The translations under genes were made by a program, and so were the position numbers. Source: Acidihalobacter yilgarnensis (lineage in GTDB: Bacteria > Pseudomonadota > Gammaproteobacteria > DSM-5130 > Acidihalobacteraceae). From it: DNA of 64,000 nucleotides. The notes under the pieces are model-generated. The model worked only from the letters and a program-made list of their open reading frames with translations. It was not told the origin of the DNA and did no database searches. The stretch covers positions 3,156,040-3,220,039 of the forward strand of contig NZ_CP017415.1 in assembly GCF_001753245.1 (NCBI RefSeq), in the 5' to 3' direction. Below, in pieces: positions 48,497-56,434 of this stretch; positions within the stretch are counted from its first letter, which is position 1; each line of letters starts with the position of its first letter.

Positions 48497-49231
48497 ATGA
48501 ACTCATGCTTGACGCAACCCCTTACTGACACCCATATCGTCATAGTCGGCGGTAGTGCAGGTATCGGCTTAGCGACCGCTGCTACCGCCAAAGCGAGGGG
48601 CGCCTCTGCGACGCTCATCGGTCGCAATGCCGAGCGACTGGAACTGGCATCGAAGGACATCGGAGGCGCAAGAACAGGCGTTGCCGATATCAGCGACCGC
48701 ACTCAGATTGAGACGGTTTTCGCAAACATGTCGCCGATAGACCATCTGGTCATCACTGCCGGTAGCCTTCAGGCAGGGCTTGTCGCTGAGTCAGATCCGG
48801 ATCGTCTGTTACGGGCAGTCGACGAGCGTATCGCGGGAGCGCTTTACGTTATCAAGGCAGCCTTGCCGCTGATGTCGTTTCAAGGATCAATCGTGTTAAC
48901 GGGTGGACAATATTCGGATCGCCCCACAGGTCAAGGAACAGCACTCACCGCGATGGCAGTACGCGGCATCGAAGCACTAGCGCAGTCGCTTGCACTCGAA
49001 CTGAGTCCTATCAGGGTCAATGTTATTGCCCCTGGTCTGATTGACACCGCCTTATTCGATAGTCTTGGAGCTGACATCCGAGCCGGGATTTTTCGAGCGG
49101 CAACGAAGTCTTTACCTGTCGGTCGCGTCGGAACTCCGGAAGAGGTCGCTGACGCGATCATATTTCTGCTTACCAATGGCTACATGAATGGCGAGGTCTT
49201 ACATATCGACGGTGGCGGTCGGCTTGTCTGA
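48497..49231 (+). CDS. atypical SDR-family protein lacking Tyr-Lys pair
   Basis: SDR-fold protein of 244 residues. The cofactor motif VGGSAGIG and the C-terminal VLHIDGGGRLV are typical, and the Ser/Thr region LTGGQY is kept. The YxxxK catalytic pair is replaced: where Y-x3-K is expected the sequence reads GQGTALTAMAVRGIEAL. Either another residue serves or it acts as a non-catalytic binding protein. It is divergent from the LysR gene, which probably controls it. Confidence 0.85.
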   Translation: MNSCLTQPLTDTHIVIVGGSAGIGLATAATAKARGASATLIGRNAERLELASKDIGGARTGVADISDRTQIETVFANMSPIDHLVITAGSLQAGLVAESDPDRLLRAVDERIAGALYVIKAALPLMSFQGSIVLTGGQYSDRPTGQGTALTAMAVRGIEALAQSLALELSPIRVNVIAPGLIDTALFDSLGADIRAGIFRAATKSLPVGRVGTPEEVADAIIFLLTNGYMNGEVLHIDGGGRLV

Positions 49232-49431
49232 TGCAATACGTTCTAGAGCCTCGATATTTCCAATACATTGGTGATGTGAATCGCCACGGGCTCTTAGGCG
49301 CTTTCAAGCCATGGTTAATGGCTTCACTACGGACACCGACCATCAACGCAGGACACAACTGGTTGCACAGCATCGACCGCAGACCCCGCAAATCACGCGG
49401 TGTCGTCATTCAGATTAATCTCCCAACACTT

Positions 49432-49463
49432 GCCGATTCCGGGCGCGAGGCTTCGGAATCGGC
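49432..49463. terminator. hairpin between convergent genes
   Basis: GCCGATTCCG and CGGAATCGGC form a 10-bp perfect stem with a 12-nt loop, between the ends of the SDR (plus strand) and the glutaredoxin-like gene (minus strand). It could serve as a shared terminator; no T-run is present. Confidence 0.45.
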
Positions 49464-49481
49464 GAGGCCCGAACGACCGCG

Positions 49482-49883
49482 TTAGGCTGCTTGGCTGGGC
49501 GCGAAGCGCCGGGTGAGATATTCGATGATGGCGTCCGATTCGTACATCCAGCGCACCTCGCCATCCGTCTCCTCGATGCGCAGGCAGGGCACCTTGATCT
49601 CGCCACCGCCACGATGCAGCGCTTCGCGGTTTTCGGGGTCGTGCTGGGTGTCGCGCAATTCGATGTTCAACGACATCCGCTTCATGGCGCGGCGGGTCTT
49701 GATGCAGAACGGGCAGGAGCGGAAGTGGTACAGCGTGAGCGCACGGGTTTCTTCGTCGATCTTCGCCTGCACGTCGGCCGGGCGGTCGATGCCCTTGGGG
49801 GTGGTCATGCGGTCGATGGTGATGACGAATGGCGTCAACACTAAACGGACGGTTCTGAAGAAGAATCGGATTAGGGGTCTCAT
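49482..49883 (-). CDS. glutaredoxin-like thioredoxin-fold protein
   Basis: A 133-residue protein: a hydrophobic/basic N-terminal stretch (about 1-25), then a glutaredoxin or GST N-terminal fold with the redox motif RSCPFCIKTRRAM (CPFC) and the glutathione-binding segment VPCLRI...YESDAIIEYL. The cis-Pro (VPCL) and the SDAI segment are as in this family, which reduces disulfides or glutathionylated proteins. The N-terminal stretch may anchor it to the membrane. Convergent with the SDR gene. Confidence 0.88.
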   Translation of the reverse strand: MRPLIRFFFRTVRLVLTPFVITIDRMTTPKGIDRPADVQAKIDEETRALTLYHFRSCPFCIKTRRAMKRMSLNIELRDTQHDPENREALHRGGGEIKVPCLRIEETDGEVRWMYESDAIIEYLTRRFAPSQAA

Positions 49884-50222
49884 GGGCCAGCTCTTGATGT
49901 AAAACGAGCCAGTTTACCGGGTCGGTCACGCAAGTCCACCACGGCCCCGGAGATCGGCGGCGACCCCGCTCAGCATCGGCGCAGCACGCAGATCAGGCGT
50001 GGGTCGAATTACCATTGCGCCGGCTGTCGGCGGATACAAAGCCGACCTTCAGTATCAGGCGTAGCCGCGCTTCCGTGTCGAGGGGCCGGTACGCGGCGCG
50101 CTGACGGTCTCGCACGGTGACGGCCAGGTATTTTGTCGAAGACGCCTTCGACATACCGCTGCGCGGACACGCTGCCGGCTGCACCCTCGGCCGGTTCTGT
50201 CGCGACAATCCTATTCGACCCA

Positions 50223-50846
50223 TCAGCTCGCGGGGCCGCGCCGGACGAGGCGGAAGTAACCGAAGCGCTGTGCCGCGCCGCCGGGGGTCTGGTGGGATTC
50301 TTCGCGCATTTCAATCAGATCGAAGTCGTCTCCGAACAGGGCGAGGACGCGGTCGACATCGTACTGCACCACCTCCAGCCCACTGCAGCGTTCGGGGCCG
50401 CCGACGGCGAAGGCGGCGAGGATCAAGTGGCCGCCGGGGCACAGCGCGCGCAACAACGTGTCGCGGTAGCGGCGGCGGTCGTCGGCCTCGGTGAGAAAGT
50501 GGAACACGGCGCGGTCGTGCCAGAGGTCGAAGGCGTGCGGCGGATCAAACGTGGTCACGTCGGCCTCGAACCATTCGACCGCGTCGGCGCACGCGCCGAG
50601 CCGGCGTCGGGCATGTTCAAGCGCGGCACCGGCAAGATCGAGCACGGCCGGATGCTGGTATCCCGCCTCAAGCAGGCGGTCGACCAGCACCGATGCGCCG
50701 CCGCCGACGTCGATGATCGCCGCATCGTGCGGGCAACCCGTGGCCTCAATCAACGCCAGCGACAGCGCTGGCTCGGCCTGATACCAGCTCACCTCCAGCG
50801 GTGACTTGTCACGGTAGACCTGTTCCCAATGCCTCTTGCGATCCAT
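50223..50846 (-). CDS. class I SAM-dependent methyltransferase
   Basis: A 207-residue methyltransferase starting DRKRHWEQVYRDKSPLEVSWYQ, with the SAM-binding loop IIDVGGGASVLVD, the second acidic residue at VLDLAG, and motif FDLWHDRAVFHFLTE. This start and these motifs match a widespread bacterial family that acts on small molecules such as thiols or metalloid compounds, substrate unresolved. An N-terminal ATG at 50846 with GGAGG upstream (AAGGAGGGCAGATGG) is well supported. It is divergent from the riboswitch operon, with a 272-bp gap that holds no other gene. Confidence 0.9.
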   Translation of the reverse strand: MDRKRHWEQVYRDKSPLEVSWYQAEPALSLALIEATGCPHDAAIIDVGGGASVLVDRLLEAGYQHPAVLDLAGAALEHARRRLGACADAVEWFEADVTTFDPPHAFDLWHDRAVFHFLTEADDRRRYRDTLLRALCPGGHLILAAFAVGGPERCSGLEVVQYDVDRVLALFGDDFDLIEMREESHQTPGGAAQRFGYFRLVRRGPAS

Positions 50847-51118
50847 CTGCCCTCCTTGTCCGTGCGTGTCGGGTGCGTCTAATTATGCCGCGTGCCCAGA
50901 CCGGCGTCGCGCACTGCTCGGGGGCGGATCGACCCGGCGTGCACCCCGATAAGGCATATCGGGCGCCCCGATTCCCGAATACGGCATACGAATACCGGCG
51001 ACAAAGCCGCGCTCATACAGCATGGCCGCATTGGCACCATTCATGCTTTACCGATGACAAGGCATTCAAGGCATACGGAGCCAGCCGCACAGACAAGCCA
51101 TAGACGACATAGCATTCA

Positions 51119-51250
51119 AGGCGACTAGGGTTCCGCCCGGACCACCGGGGACTGGACCGAGAGTGGCCGGCCCCGGATGCGGGGCTACACGGCGGGATAA
51201 AAGCCCGGGAGAGCGAATACGCACACGTATTCACTCCTCGGGCTTTTTTT
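51119..51250 (+). ncRNA. guanidine-I (ykkC) riboswitch with terminator
   Basis: Second copy of the element at 16935: GCGACTAGGGTTCCG, CTGGACCGAGAG, TACACGGCGGGATAAAAGCCCGGGAGA. The terminator hairpin uses AGCCCGGGAG...GCGAATACG with CGTATTC...CTCCTCGGGCT followed by TTTTTTT (51244-51250). The two copies share the core and the GCGAATACG terminator arm but differ in the P2 and loop sequences, with compensating changes, which supports a functional RNA. Located 70 bp before the binding-protein start. Confidence 0.93.
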
Positions 51251-51320
51251 CGCGCGGGTGTCGGCACGGGCACCCCGCTTCGGCACCCCCAGGGGTGCCC
51301 CAACACGGAGAGTGATTGTC

Positions 51321-52301
51321 ATGAAACGCAGCAAGAAACTGATCGCCACCTTGATGCTCGCCCTGCTCGCGCCGGTGATATTCATGTCCACCGCGCGCGC
51401 CGAAATCACGCTCGGCATCAGCGACTGGCCGGGCTGGGTGGCCTGGTACATCGCTCAGGAAAAGGGTTACTTCAAGAAGTACGACGCGCACGTGAAGCTG
51501 GTCTGGTTCCCGAACTACATCGACTCGGTCAACGCCCTGTCCGCCGGGCAGCTCGACGCCAACAGCCAGGCCCTCATCGATACGTTGGCCCCGCTGGAAA
51601 AAGGTCTGCCGCTCAAGACCATCCTGGTCACCGACAATTCGGCCGGCAACGACGCGCTGATGGTGAGCAACAGCATCAAGACTTTCGCCGACCTTAAGGG
51701 CAAGACCATCGGCCTCGAACAGTATTCGATCGAGAACTACCTGGCCGACACCGCGCTGCACCGTCACGGCATGACCCAGAAGGACGTGAAGATCGTCAAC
51801 ATGAGCACTGGCGACGCCGCCGCCGCGCTGATCTCCGGTCGCATCGACGGCGCCGGCGTGTGGAATCCCTGGATCAATCGCATCACGAACAGCCACAAGG
51901 GCCACCCCCTGTTCACCAGTAAGGACGCGCCCGGCCTGATCCCTGATCTCGTGGTTGCTCGCGAGGCGGCGATCAAGGCGCATCGCAAGGACTTCGAGGG
52001 CATGGTCAAGGCCTGGTTCGCGGTGGTCCGTTTCGTGCACGCGCACCCGGAGGCCGCGGCGAAGATCATGGCGCCGCACGTGGGCCTGCAGCCCAAGGAG
52101 TATGCCCTGTCGCTGGCGGGCACCCGCTTGTTTGGCGCCAAGCTGAACCGCGAAGCGATGAAGCCAGGGCACTCGCCGGTATCGCTGTACAACAGCACGC
52201 CCGACACGGCGAAGTTCCTGATCAAGGCCGGGGCCATCTCCAAGATGCCGGAGCCCGCGATGTTCATCGACCCGAGCCTGGTCGAACACGCGTCGAAGTG
52301 A
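51321..52301 (+). CDS. guanidine-operon ABC transporter periplasmic binding protein
   Basis: Periplasmic binding protein of 326 residues, NMT1/SsuA-like, with a signal peptide (residues 1-27, ending ARA) and mature start EITLGISDWPGWVAWYIAQEKGYF. The first gene after the guanidine riboswitch, with GGAG 10 nt before the ATG at 51321; the longer in-frame start lies inside the riboswitch terminator and is rejected. It shares fold and leader type with the protein at 17096 but is clearly a different sequence, so the two may bind different guanidino compounds. Together with the permease and ATPase it forms a complete importer. Confidence 0.93.
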   Translation: MKRSKKLIATLMLALLAPVIFMSTARAEITLGISDWPGWVAWYIAQEKGYFKKYDAHVKLVWFPNYIDSVNALSAGQLDANSQALIDTLAPLEKGLPLKTILVTDNSAGNDALMVSNSIKTFADLKGKTIGLEQYSIENYLADTALHRHGMTQKDVKIVNMSTGDAAAALISGRIDGAGVWNPWINRITNSHKGHPLFTSKDAPGLIPDLVVAREAAIKAHRKDFEGMVKAWFAVVRFVHAHPEAAAKIMAPHVGLQPKEYALSLAGTRLFGAKLNREAMKPGHSPVSLYNSTPDTAKFLIKAGAISKMPEPAMFIDPSLVEHASK

Positions 52302-52353
52302 GTCCGACCCCCTTCGCGGCCCCAGCGTCCCATTCTCCAAGCGAGGTATAGAC

Positions 52354-53235
52354 ATGAGCGCGATACGAGAAACCAGCCTGACGCCGACACCCGCCGCGCT
52401 GGCGACGGCACCGTCGGCCGGAAAGGCGACCCGTCCCGTCGCGAAGGGGGACGGCCTGTGGGCCGTCCGCGGCGACCTGCCGCGCTGGCAATATGTCTCC
52501 ATCGCCCTGTTCAGCTTTCTGCTGATGCTTGGCAGCTGGTGGGGATTGTCCGACAGCGGGTGGGTGCCACAACTCTTCCTGCCGTCGCCACCGCAGGTGG
52601 TTCACCGTCTGGCCCAGTGGTACGGGCAAGGCAACCTGATCAACGACACCCAGATCAGCATCTTCCGCGTCACCGCGGGCTTCGTGCTCTCGGCGGCGAT
52701 GGCCATCCCGCTCGGCCTGTACATCGGTAGCTTCAGGCCGGTGCAGGCCTTCTTCGAACCCATGGTCGAATTCGCACGCTACCTGCCCGCGGTGGCCTTC
52801 GTGCCGCTGGTCCTGCTGTGGGTGGGCATCGGCGAGGGTGCCAAGATCAGCATCATCTGGATCGGCACCTTCTTTCAGATGGTGCTGATGATTTCCGAGA
52901 ACGTGCGCCACGTGCCCGCCGCGCAGATCGAGGCAGCACAGACCATGGGCGCGAATCGCGGCGAAATCGTTTCGCGCGTGATCTTCCGCTCGGCCCTGCC
53001 CGACATCGTCGACACCCTGCGCGTGACCCTCGGCTGGGCCTGGACCTATCTGGTGGTGGCCGAAATGGTCGCCGCCAATTCCGGCCTGGGATACGCCATC
53101 CTGCAGGCGCAGCGCTTCCTGCAGACCGGCAAGATCTTCGGCGGCATTCTGCTGATCGGCACCATCGGTCTGATCATGGATCAGCTGTTCCGCCTACTGC
53201 ACCGCCGGGCTTTCCCCTGGCTGCACCGTGCCTGA
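52354..53235 (+). CDS. ABC transporter permease (SsuC/TauC-like)
   Basis: Inner-membrane permease of 293 residues with six transmembrane segments and the EAA loop EAAQTMGANRGEIVSRVIFRS (about residues 190-211) that contacts the ATPase. A polar N-terminal stretch of about 45 residues precedes the first helix. It lies 52 bp after the binding-protein gene and overlaps the ATPase frame slightly. Homodimeric permeases of this kind serve sulfonate, thiamine precursor or guanidine-type importers; the context favours guanidine or a derivative. Confidence 0.95.
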   Translation: MSAIRETSLTPTPAALATAPSAGKATRPVAKGDGLWAVRGDLPRWQYVSIALFSFLLMLGSWWGLSDSGWVPQLFLPSPPQVVHRLAQWYGQGNLINDTQISIFRVTAGFVLSAAMAIPLGLYIGSFRPVQAFFEPMVEFARYLPAVAFVPLVLLWVGIGEGAKISIIWIGTFFQMVLMISENVRHVPAAQIEAAQTMGANRGEIVSRVIFRSALPDIVDTLRVTLGWAWTYLVVAEMVAANSGLGYAILQAQRFLQTGKIFGGILLIGTIGLIMDQLFRLLHRRAFPWLHRA

Positions 53236-53245
53236 GGCGCCACAC

Positions 53246-54124
53246 ATGACACACGCGAGCACACCCAAGATCGCCGTGCGCGGCCTCGGCAAGCACTTCA
53301 TCACCCGCGAGCGCGCGTTTCATGCGCTCGATGCCATCGACCTCGACGTGCGCCCCAACGAGTTCCTCGCCCTGGTCGGCGCCTCCGGCTGCGGCAAATC
53401 GACCCTGCTGCGCATCATCGGCGGGCTGGAAACCCTCACCGAGGGCGAGATACGGATCGACGGTCAACCCATCCACGGCCCCGGCAAGGACCGCGTGATG
53501 GTGTTTCAGGACTACAGCCTCTATCCCTGGCTGACCGTGATCGAAAACATCCGCTTCTGTCGCCAGCTCGATGCGCACGTGCGCGACGCGAGCACGGCCG
53601 ACGCCGCCTCGGCGGTCGACCGATCCTATGCCCTGCTCGCGCTGATGGGTCTGGAGAAGGTCAAGAACAGCTACCCCAACGCGCTCTCCGGCGGCATGCG
53701 CCAGCGCGTGGCCATTGCCCGCGCACTGATGTCACGCCCGGAAGTCCTGCTGATGGACGAACCCTTCGGGGCGCTGGACGCGCAGACCCGCGAGGTTATG
53801 CACGACCTCATCCTGCACGTCTTCGAACTGGAGAAGACCACCATCGTATTCGTCACCCACGACGTCGACGAGGCGATCTATCTCGCCGACCGCGTGGTCG
53901 TGCTCGCCCCCAATCCCGGCCACGTCGATTCGATCTACGACATCGACCTGCCACCCCCGCTGGAGCGAAACCAGGATCTCAAGCTCGCGCCGGATTTCCT
54001 CGCGCAGAAAAAGACGATCCTCGATCGTATCCGGCAAACCACCGGCGTCCAGCGCGACCTGGAAATGCTCGAACGCATGACCCGGCACCTGCGCAATACC
54101 GCCCAAACGAACCAAGGAGACTGA
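53246..54124 (+). CDS. ABC transporter ATP-binding protein
   Basis: Cytoplasmic ATPase of about 292 residues: Walker A GASGCGKST, Q-loop VFQDYSLYPW, signature LSGGMRQRVA, Walker B VLLMDEPFGALD and the H-loop FVTHDVDEA are all intact. I chose the ATG at 53246 (GAGG about 8 nt upstream); an in-frame GTG at 53228 overlaps the permease end and is possible. It energises the riboswitch-controlled importer and stands 2 nt before the ureohydrolase gene. Confidence 0.96.
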   Translation: MTHASTPKIAVRGLGKHFITRERAFHALDAIDLDVRPNEFLALVGASGCGKSTLLRIIGGLETLTEGEIRIDGQPIHGPGKDRVMVFQDYSLYPWLTVIENIRFCRQLDAHVRDASTADAASAVDRSYALLALMGLEKVKNSYPNALSGGMRQRVAIARALMSRPEVLLMDEPFGALDAQTREVMHDLILHVFELEKTTIVFVTHDVDEAIYLADRVVVLAPNPGHVDSIYDIDLPPPLERNQDLKLAPDFLAQKKTILDRIRQTTGVQRDLEMLERMTRHLRNTAQTNQGD

Positions 54125-54126
54125 GC

Positions 54127-55317
54127 ATGTACGTCAAAAAACCCCGTCAACCTGGGTTCGCCCGTCCCGCTACGGGTCACCGTCACCACCCCTCGTTCGA
54201 CCGTTCCGGCCTGCAGGGCTGGAAGATGGCGCACCACGAAGCGGACCTTCCCGACGTGGCCTGGCAGGCCGAACAGGAACGCTGCCTACGCCTGGGTCTG
54301 CCCGGCGCCGAGAGCCTCGACGACAAAACGATCCCAACCTTCGCGCGCGGCGAGCTGCCGCACTTTGCGGGTATCAATACCTTCATGAAGGCGCCCTACG
54401 TGGAAGACGTGCGCGACGTGGGCAAGTACGACGCCGCGATCATCGGCGCTCCCTTCGACGGCGGCACCACCTACCGACCCGGCGCACGCTTCGGGCCGCA
54501 GGGCATTCGCCGCATCTCGGCGCTTTATACGCCTTACAACTACGAAATCGGCGTGGATCTGCGCGAACAGATGAACATGTGCGATGTCGGCGATATCTTC
54601 ACCATTCCCGCCAATATCGAAAAGACCTTCGACCAGATCAGCAACGCGGTCGGCCATGTGTTCGCCAGCGGTGCCATGCCGATCATCCTCGGTGGCGACC
54701 ACTCCATTGGCTTCGCCACCGTGCGCGGCATCGCCCGTCAGACCGACAAGCGCATCGGCATCATCCACTTCGACCGCCACGCCGACATCCAGGAAAAGGA
54801 TCTCGACGAGCGCATGCACACCACGCCGTGGTTCCACGCCACCAATCTGCCCAACGTACCGGCGACCAACCTGGTGCAGATCGGCATCGGCGGCTGGCAG
54901 GTCCCGCGCGAGGCGGTCAAGGAGGCGCGCAACCGCGAGACCACCATCATCACCATGCACGACGTGGAACGCCTTGGCCTCGACAAGGTCGCCGAGATTG
55001 CCCTGGAGTACGCCTGGAAGGATGCCGATGCGGTCTATCTGAGCTTCGACATCGACAGCGTCGACGCCGGCTTCGTGCCCGGCACCGGCTGGCCCGAACC
55101 GGGCGGCTTCCTGCCGCGCGAAATCCTCTATCTGCTCGGCGCGGTGGCCAAGGAGGGCATCTGCGGCATGGAGGTGGTCGAGGTCTCTCCGCCCTACGAC
55201 ATTTCCGACATCACCTCGCTGATGGCCACCCGCGCGATCGTCGACGTGCTCGGCACGCTGGTCGCGCACGGCAAGATGGGTAGCCACCGCCACATCATCC
55301 GCGGCTGGGGCGAATAG
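54127..55317 (+). CDS. gdmH: guanidine hydrolase (ureohydrolase family, Ni-dependent type)
   Basis: Agmatinase/arginase-fold hydrolase of 396 residues. The metal ligands are complete: GGDHSIG, HFDRHADIQ (D-x-H-x-D) and SFDIDSVD. The family segment PGTGTPEPGG reads PGTGWPEPGG here, and there is an N-terminal extension of about 90 residues before IIGAPFDGGTTYRPGARFGPQ. Both features fit my recollection of the nickel-dependent guanidine hydrolase group (GdmH, Synechocystis Sll1077), which cleaves guanidine to urea and ammonia. A guanidine riboswitch, a matching importer and a nickel permease in the same operon strongly support this over agmatinase. The Ni-maturation chaperones usually seen with GdmH are not adjacent. 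Confidence 0.88.
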   Translation: MYVKKPRQPGFARPATGHRHHPSFDRSGLQGWKMAHHEADLPDVAWQAEQERCLRLGLPGAESLDDKTIPTFARGELPHFAGINTFMKAPYVEDVRDVGKYDAAIIGAPFDGGTTYRPGARFGPQGIRRISALYTPYNYEIGVDLREQMNMCDVGDIFTIPANIEKTFDQISNAVGHVFASGAMPIILGGDHSIGFATVRGIARQTDKRIGIIHFDRHADIQEKDLDERMHTTPWFHATNLPNVPATNLVQIGIGGWQVPREAVKEARNRETTIITMHDVERLGLDKVAEIALEYAWKDADAVYLSFDIDSVDAGFVPGTGWPEPGGFLPREILYLLGAVAKEGICGMEVVEVSPPYDISDITSLMATRAIVDVLGTLVAHGKMGSHRHIIRGWGE

Positions 55318-55410
55318 CCTGACGCGAGATTGCGGTATAGGCTTGATCCGGTCACCCGCCCGGGCGCGGGTGGCCGGATCAACGAGCGGACCGGACACAA
55401 GGAGCACCAC

Positions 55411-56364
55411 ATGTCTGCCACGACGATGCCGCGCCCGGCGCGGCCATCCTGGATCATCGGCACGCTGCTGATCGCCCTCAATCTGCTGGCCTGGGGCCTG
55501 CTGGCCGGGCTCGCCACCACCGATGCGGCGCTGCTCGGCATCGGCGCGCTGGCCTATGGCTTCGGCCTGCGTCACGCCTTCGACGCCGATCACATCGCGG
55601 CCATCGACAACGTCACCCGCAAGCTGCGCCACGAGGGCCAGCGGCCGTTGGGCGTCGGCCTGTTCTTCTCCCTCGGCCACTCCACGGTGGTTTTCGGCCT
55701 GTCCGCGGCGCTGGTGCTGGCGGTGCGTGCCACGCAGGCGCAGCTACCGATGCTGCAACACTGGGGCGGACTGGTGGGTACGCTGGTCTCGGCCGCCTTT
55801 CTCACCCTGATCGGCCTGATTAATCTGTTCGTGTTTTCGCGCCTGTGGCGCGCCTTCCGCGCGCGCCGTCGCTGGGGCGAACCCGCGCCGAGCGACGCCG
55901 AACTGGAATCGCTGCTGCAGCGCCGAGGGCTGTTCGCGCGGCTGCTGCGCGGCGTCTACCGGCACATCGACCGCAGCTGGAAGATGTATCCCGTCGGCCT
56001 GCTGTTTGGCCTGGGCTTCGACACCGCCAGCGAGATCGCCATCCTTGGCATCTCGGCCGCCGCCGCGCAGAACGGCCACCTGCCGCTGTGGGGTGTGATG
56101 GTGTTCCCGTTGCTGTTCACCGCGGCGATGAGCCTGATGGATACCCTGGACGGTATCGTCATGCTGCGCGCCTACGACTGGGCGCTGGCCGATGCCGAAC
56201 GCAAGCTCTACTTCAACACGGCATTGACCGGGCTTTCCGTGCTGCTCGCGCTGACCATCGGATCGATCGAATGGCTGCAATTGCTGGCCCCGCGCTGGGG
56301 CTACACCACGGGCTGTGGGGTGCATTGGAGACGCTGGACTTCAGCCAAATCGGCATCGCCGTGA
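55411..56364 (+). CDS. NiCoT-family nickel/cobalt permease with 3' frameshift
   Basis: Inner-membrane high-affinity nickel transporter. The signature motifs RHAFDADHI, FSLGHSTVVF, LGFDTASEI and MSLMDTLDG are all present in about eight transmembrane segments. AGGAG precedes the ATG at 55411. Near 56288-56291 (a C4 run) one base seems to be missing: the family-like C-terminus LGLHHGLWGALETLDFSQIG and a final transmembrane helix continue in the -1 frame to the stop at 56436-56438, while the original frame ends early at 56364 with an unrelated tail. It is placed after the guanidine hydrolase, fitting nickel supply for that enzyme. Whether the truncated protein works is unknown. Confidence 0.9.
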   Translation: MSATTMPRPARPSWIIGTLLIALNLLAWGLLAGLATTDAALLGIGALAYGFGLRHAFDADHIAAIDNVTRKLRHEGQRPLGVGLFFSLGHSTVVFGLSAALVLAVRATQAQLPMLQHWGGLVGTLVSAAFLTLIGLINLFVFSRLWRAFRARRRWGEPAPSDAELESLLQRRGLFARLLRGVYRHIDRSWKMYPVGLLFGLGFDTASEIAILGISAAAAQNGHLPLWGVMVFPLLFTAAMSLMDTLDGIVMLRAYDWALADAERKLYFNTALTGLSVLLALTIGSIEWLQLLAPRWGYTTGCGVHWRRWTSAKSASP

Positions 56365-56434
56365 CGGTCATCATGCTGGCTGGCTGGGCGCTGGCCTTCG
56401 CCTATTACCGCCGCGCCCTGGCGACGGCACGCAT

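Noticed and set aside
49231-49485. 84-codon ORF overlapping the end of the SDR gene (TGATG)
   Set aside because: No recognisable features, and it runs through the hairpin at 49432-49463 into the opposite gene; overlap alone is not enough.
49924-50222. Possible short gene between the glutaredoxin-like and methyltransferase genes (minus strand)
   Set aside because: Several overlapping frames, no ribosome binding site and no motif; a decayed fragment is possible but not supported.
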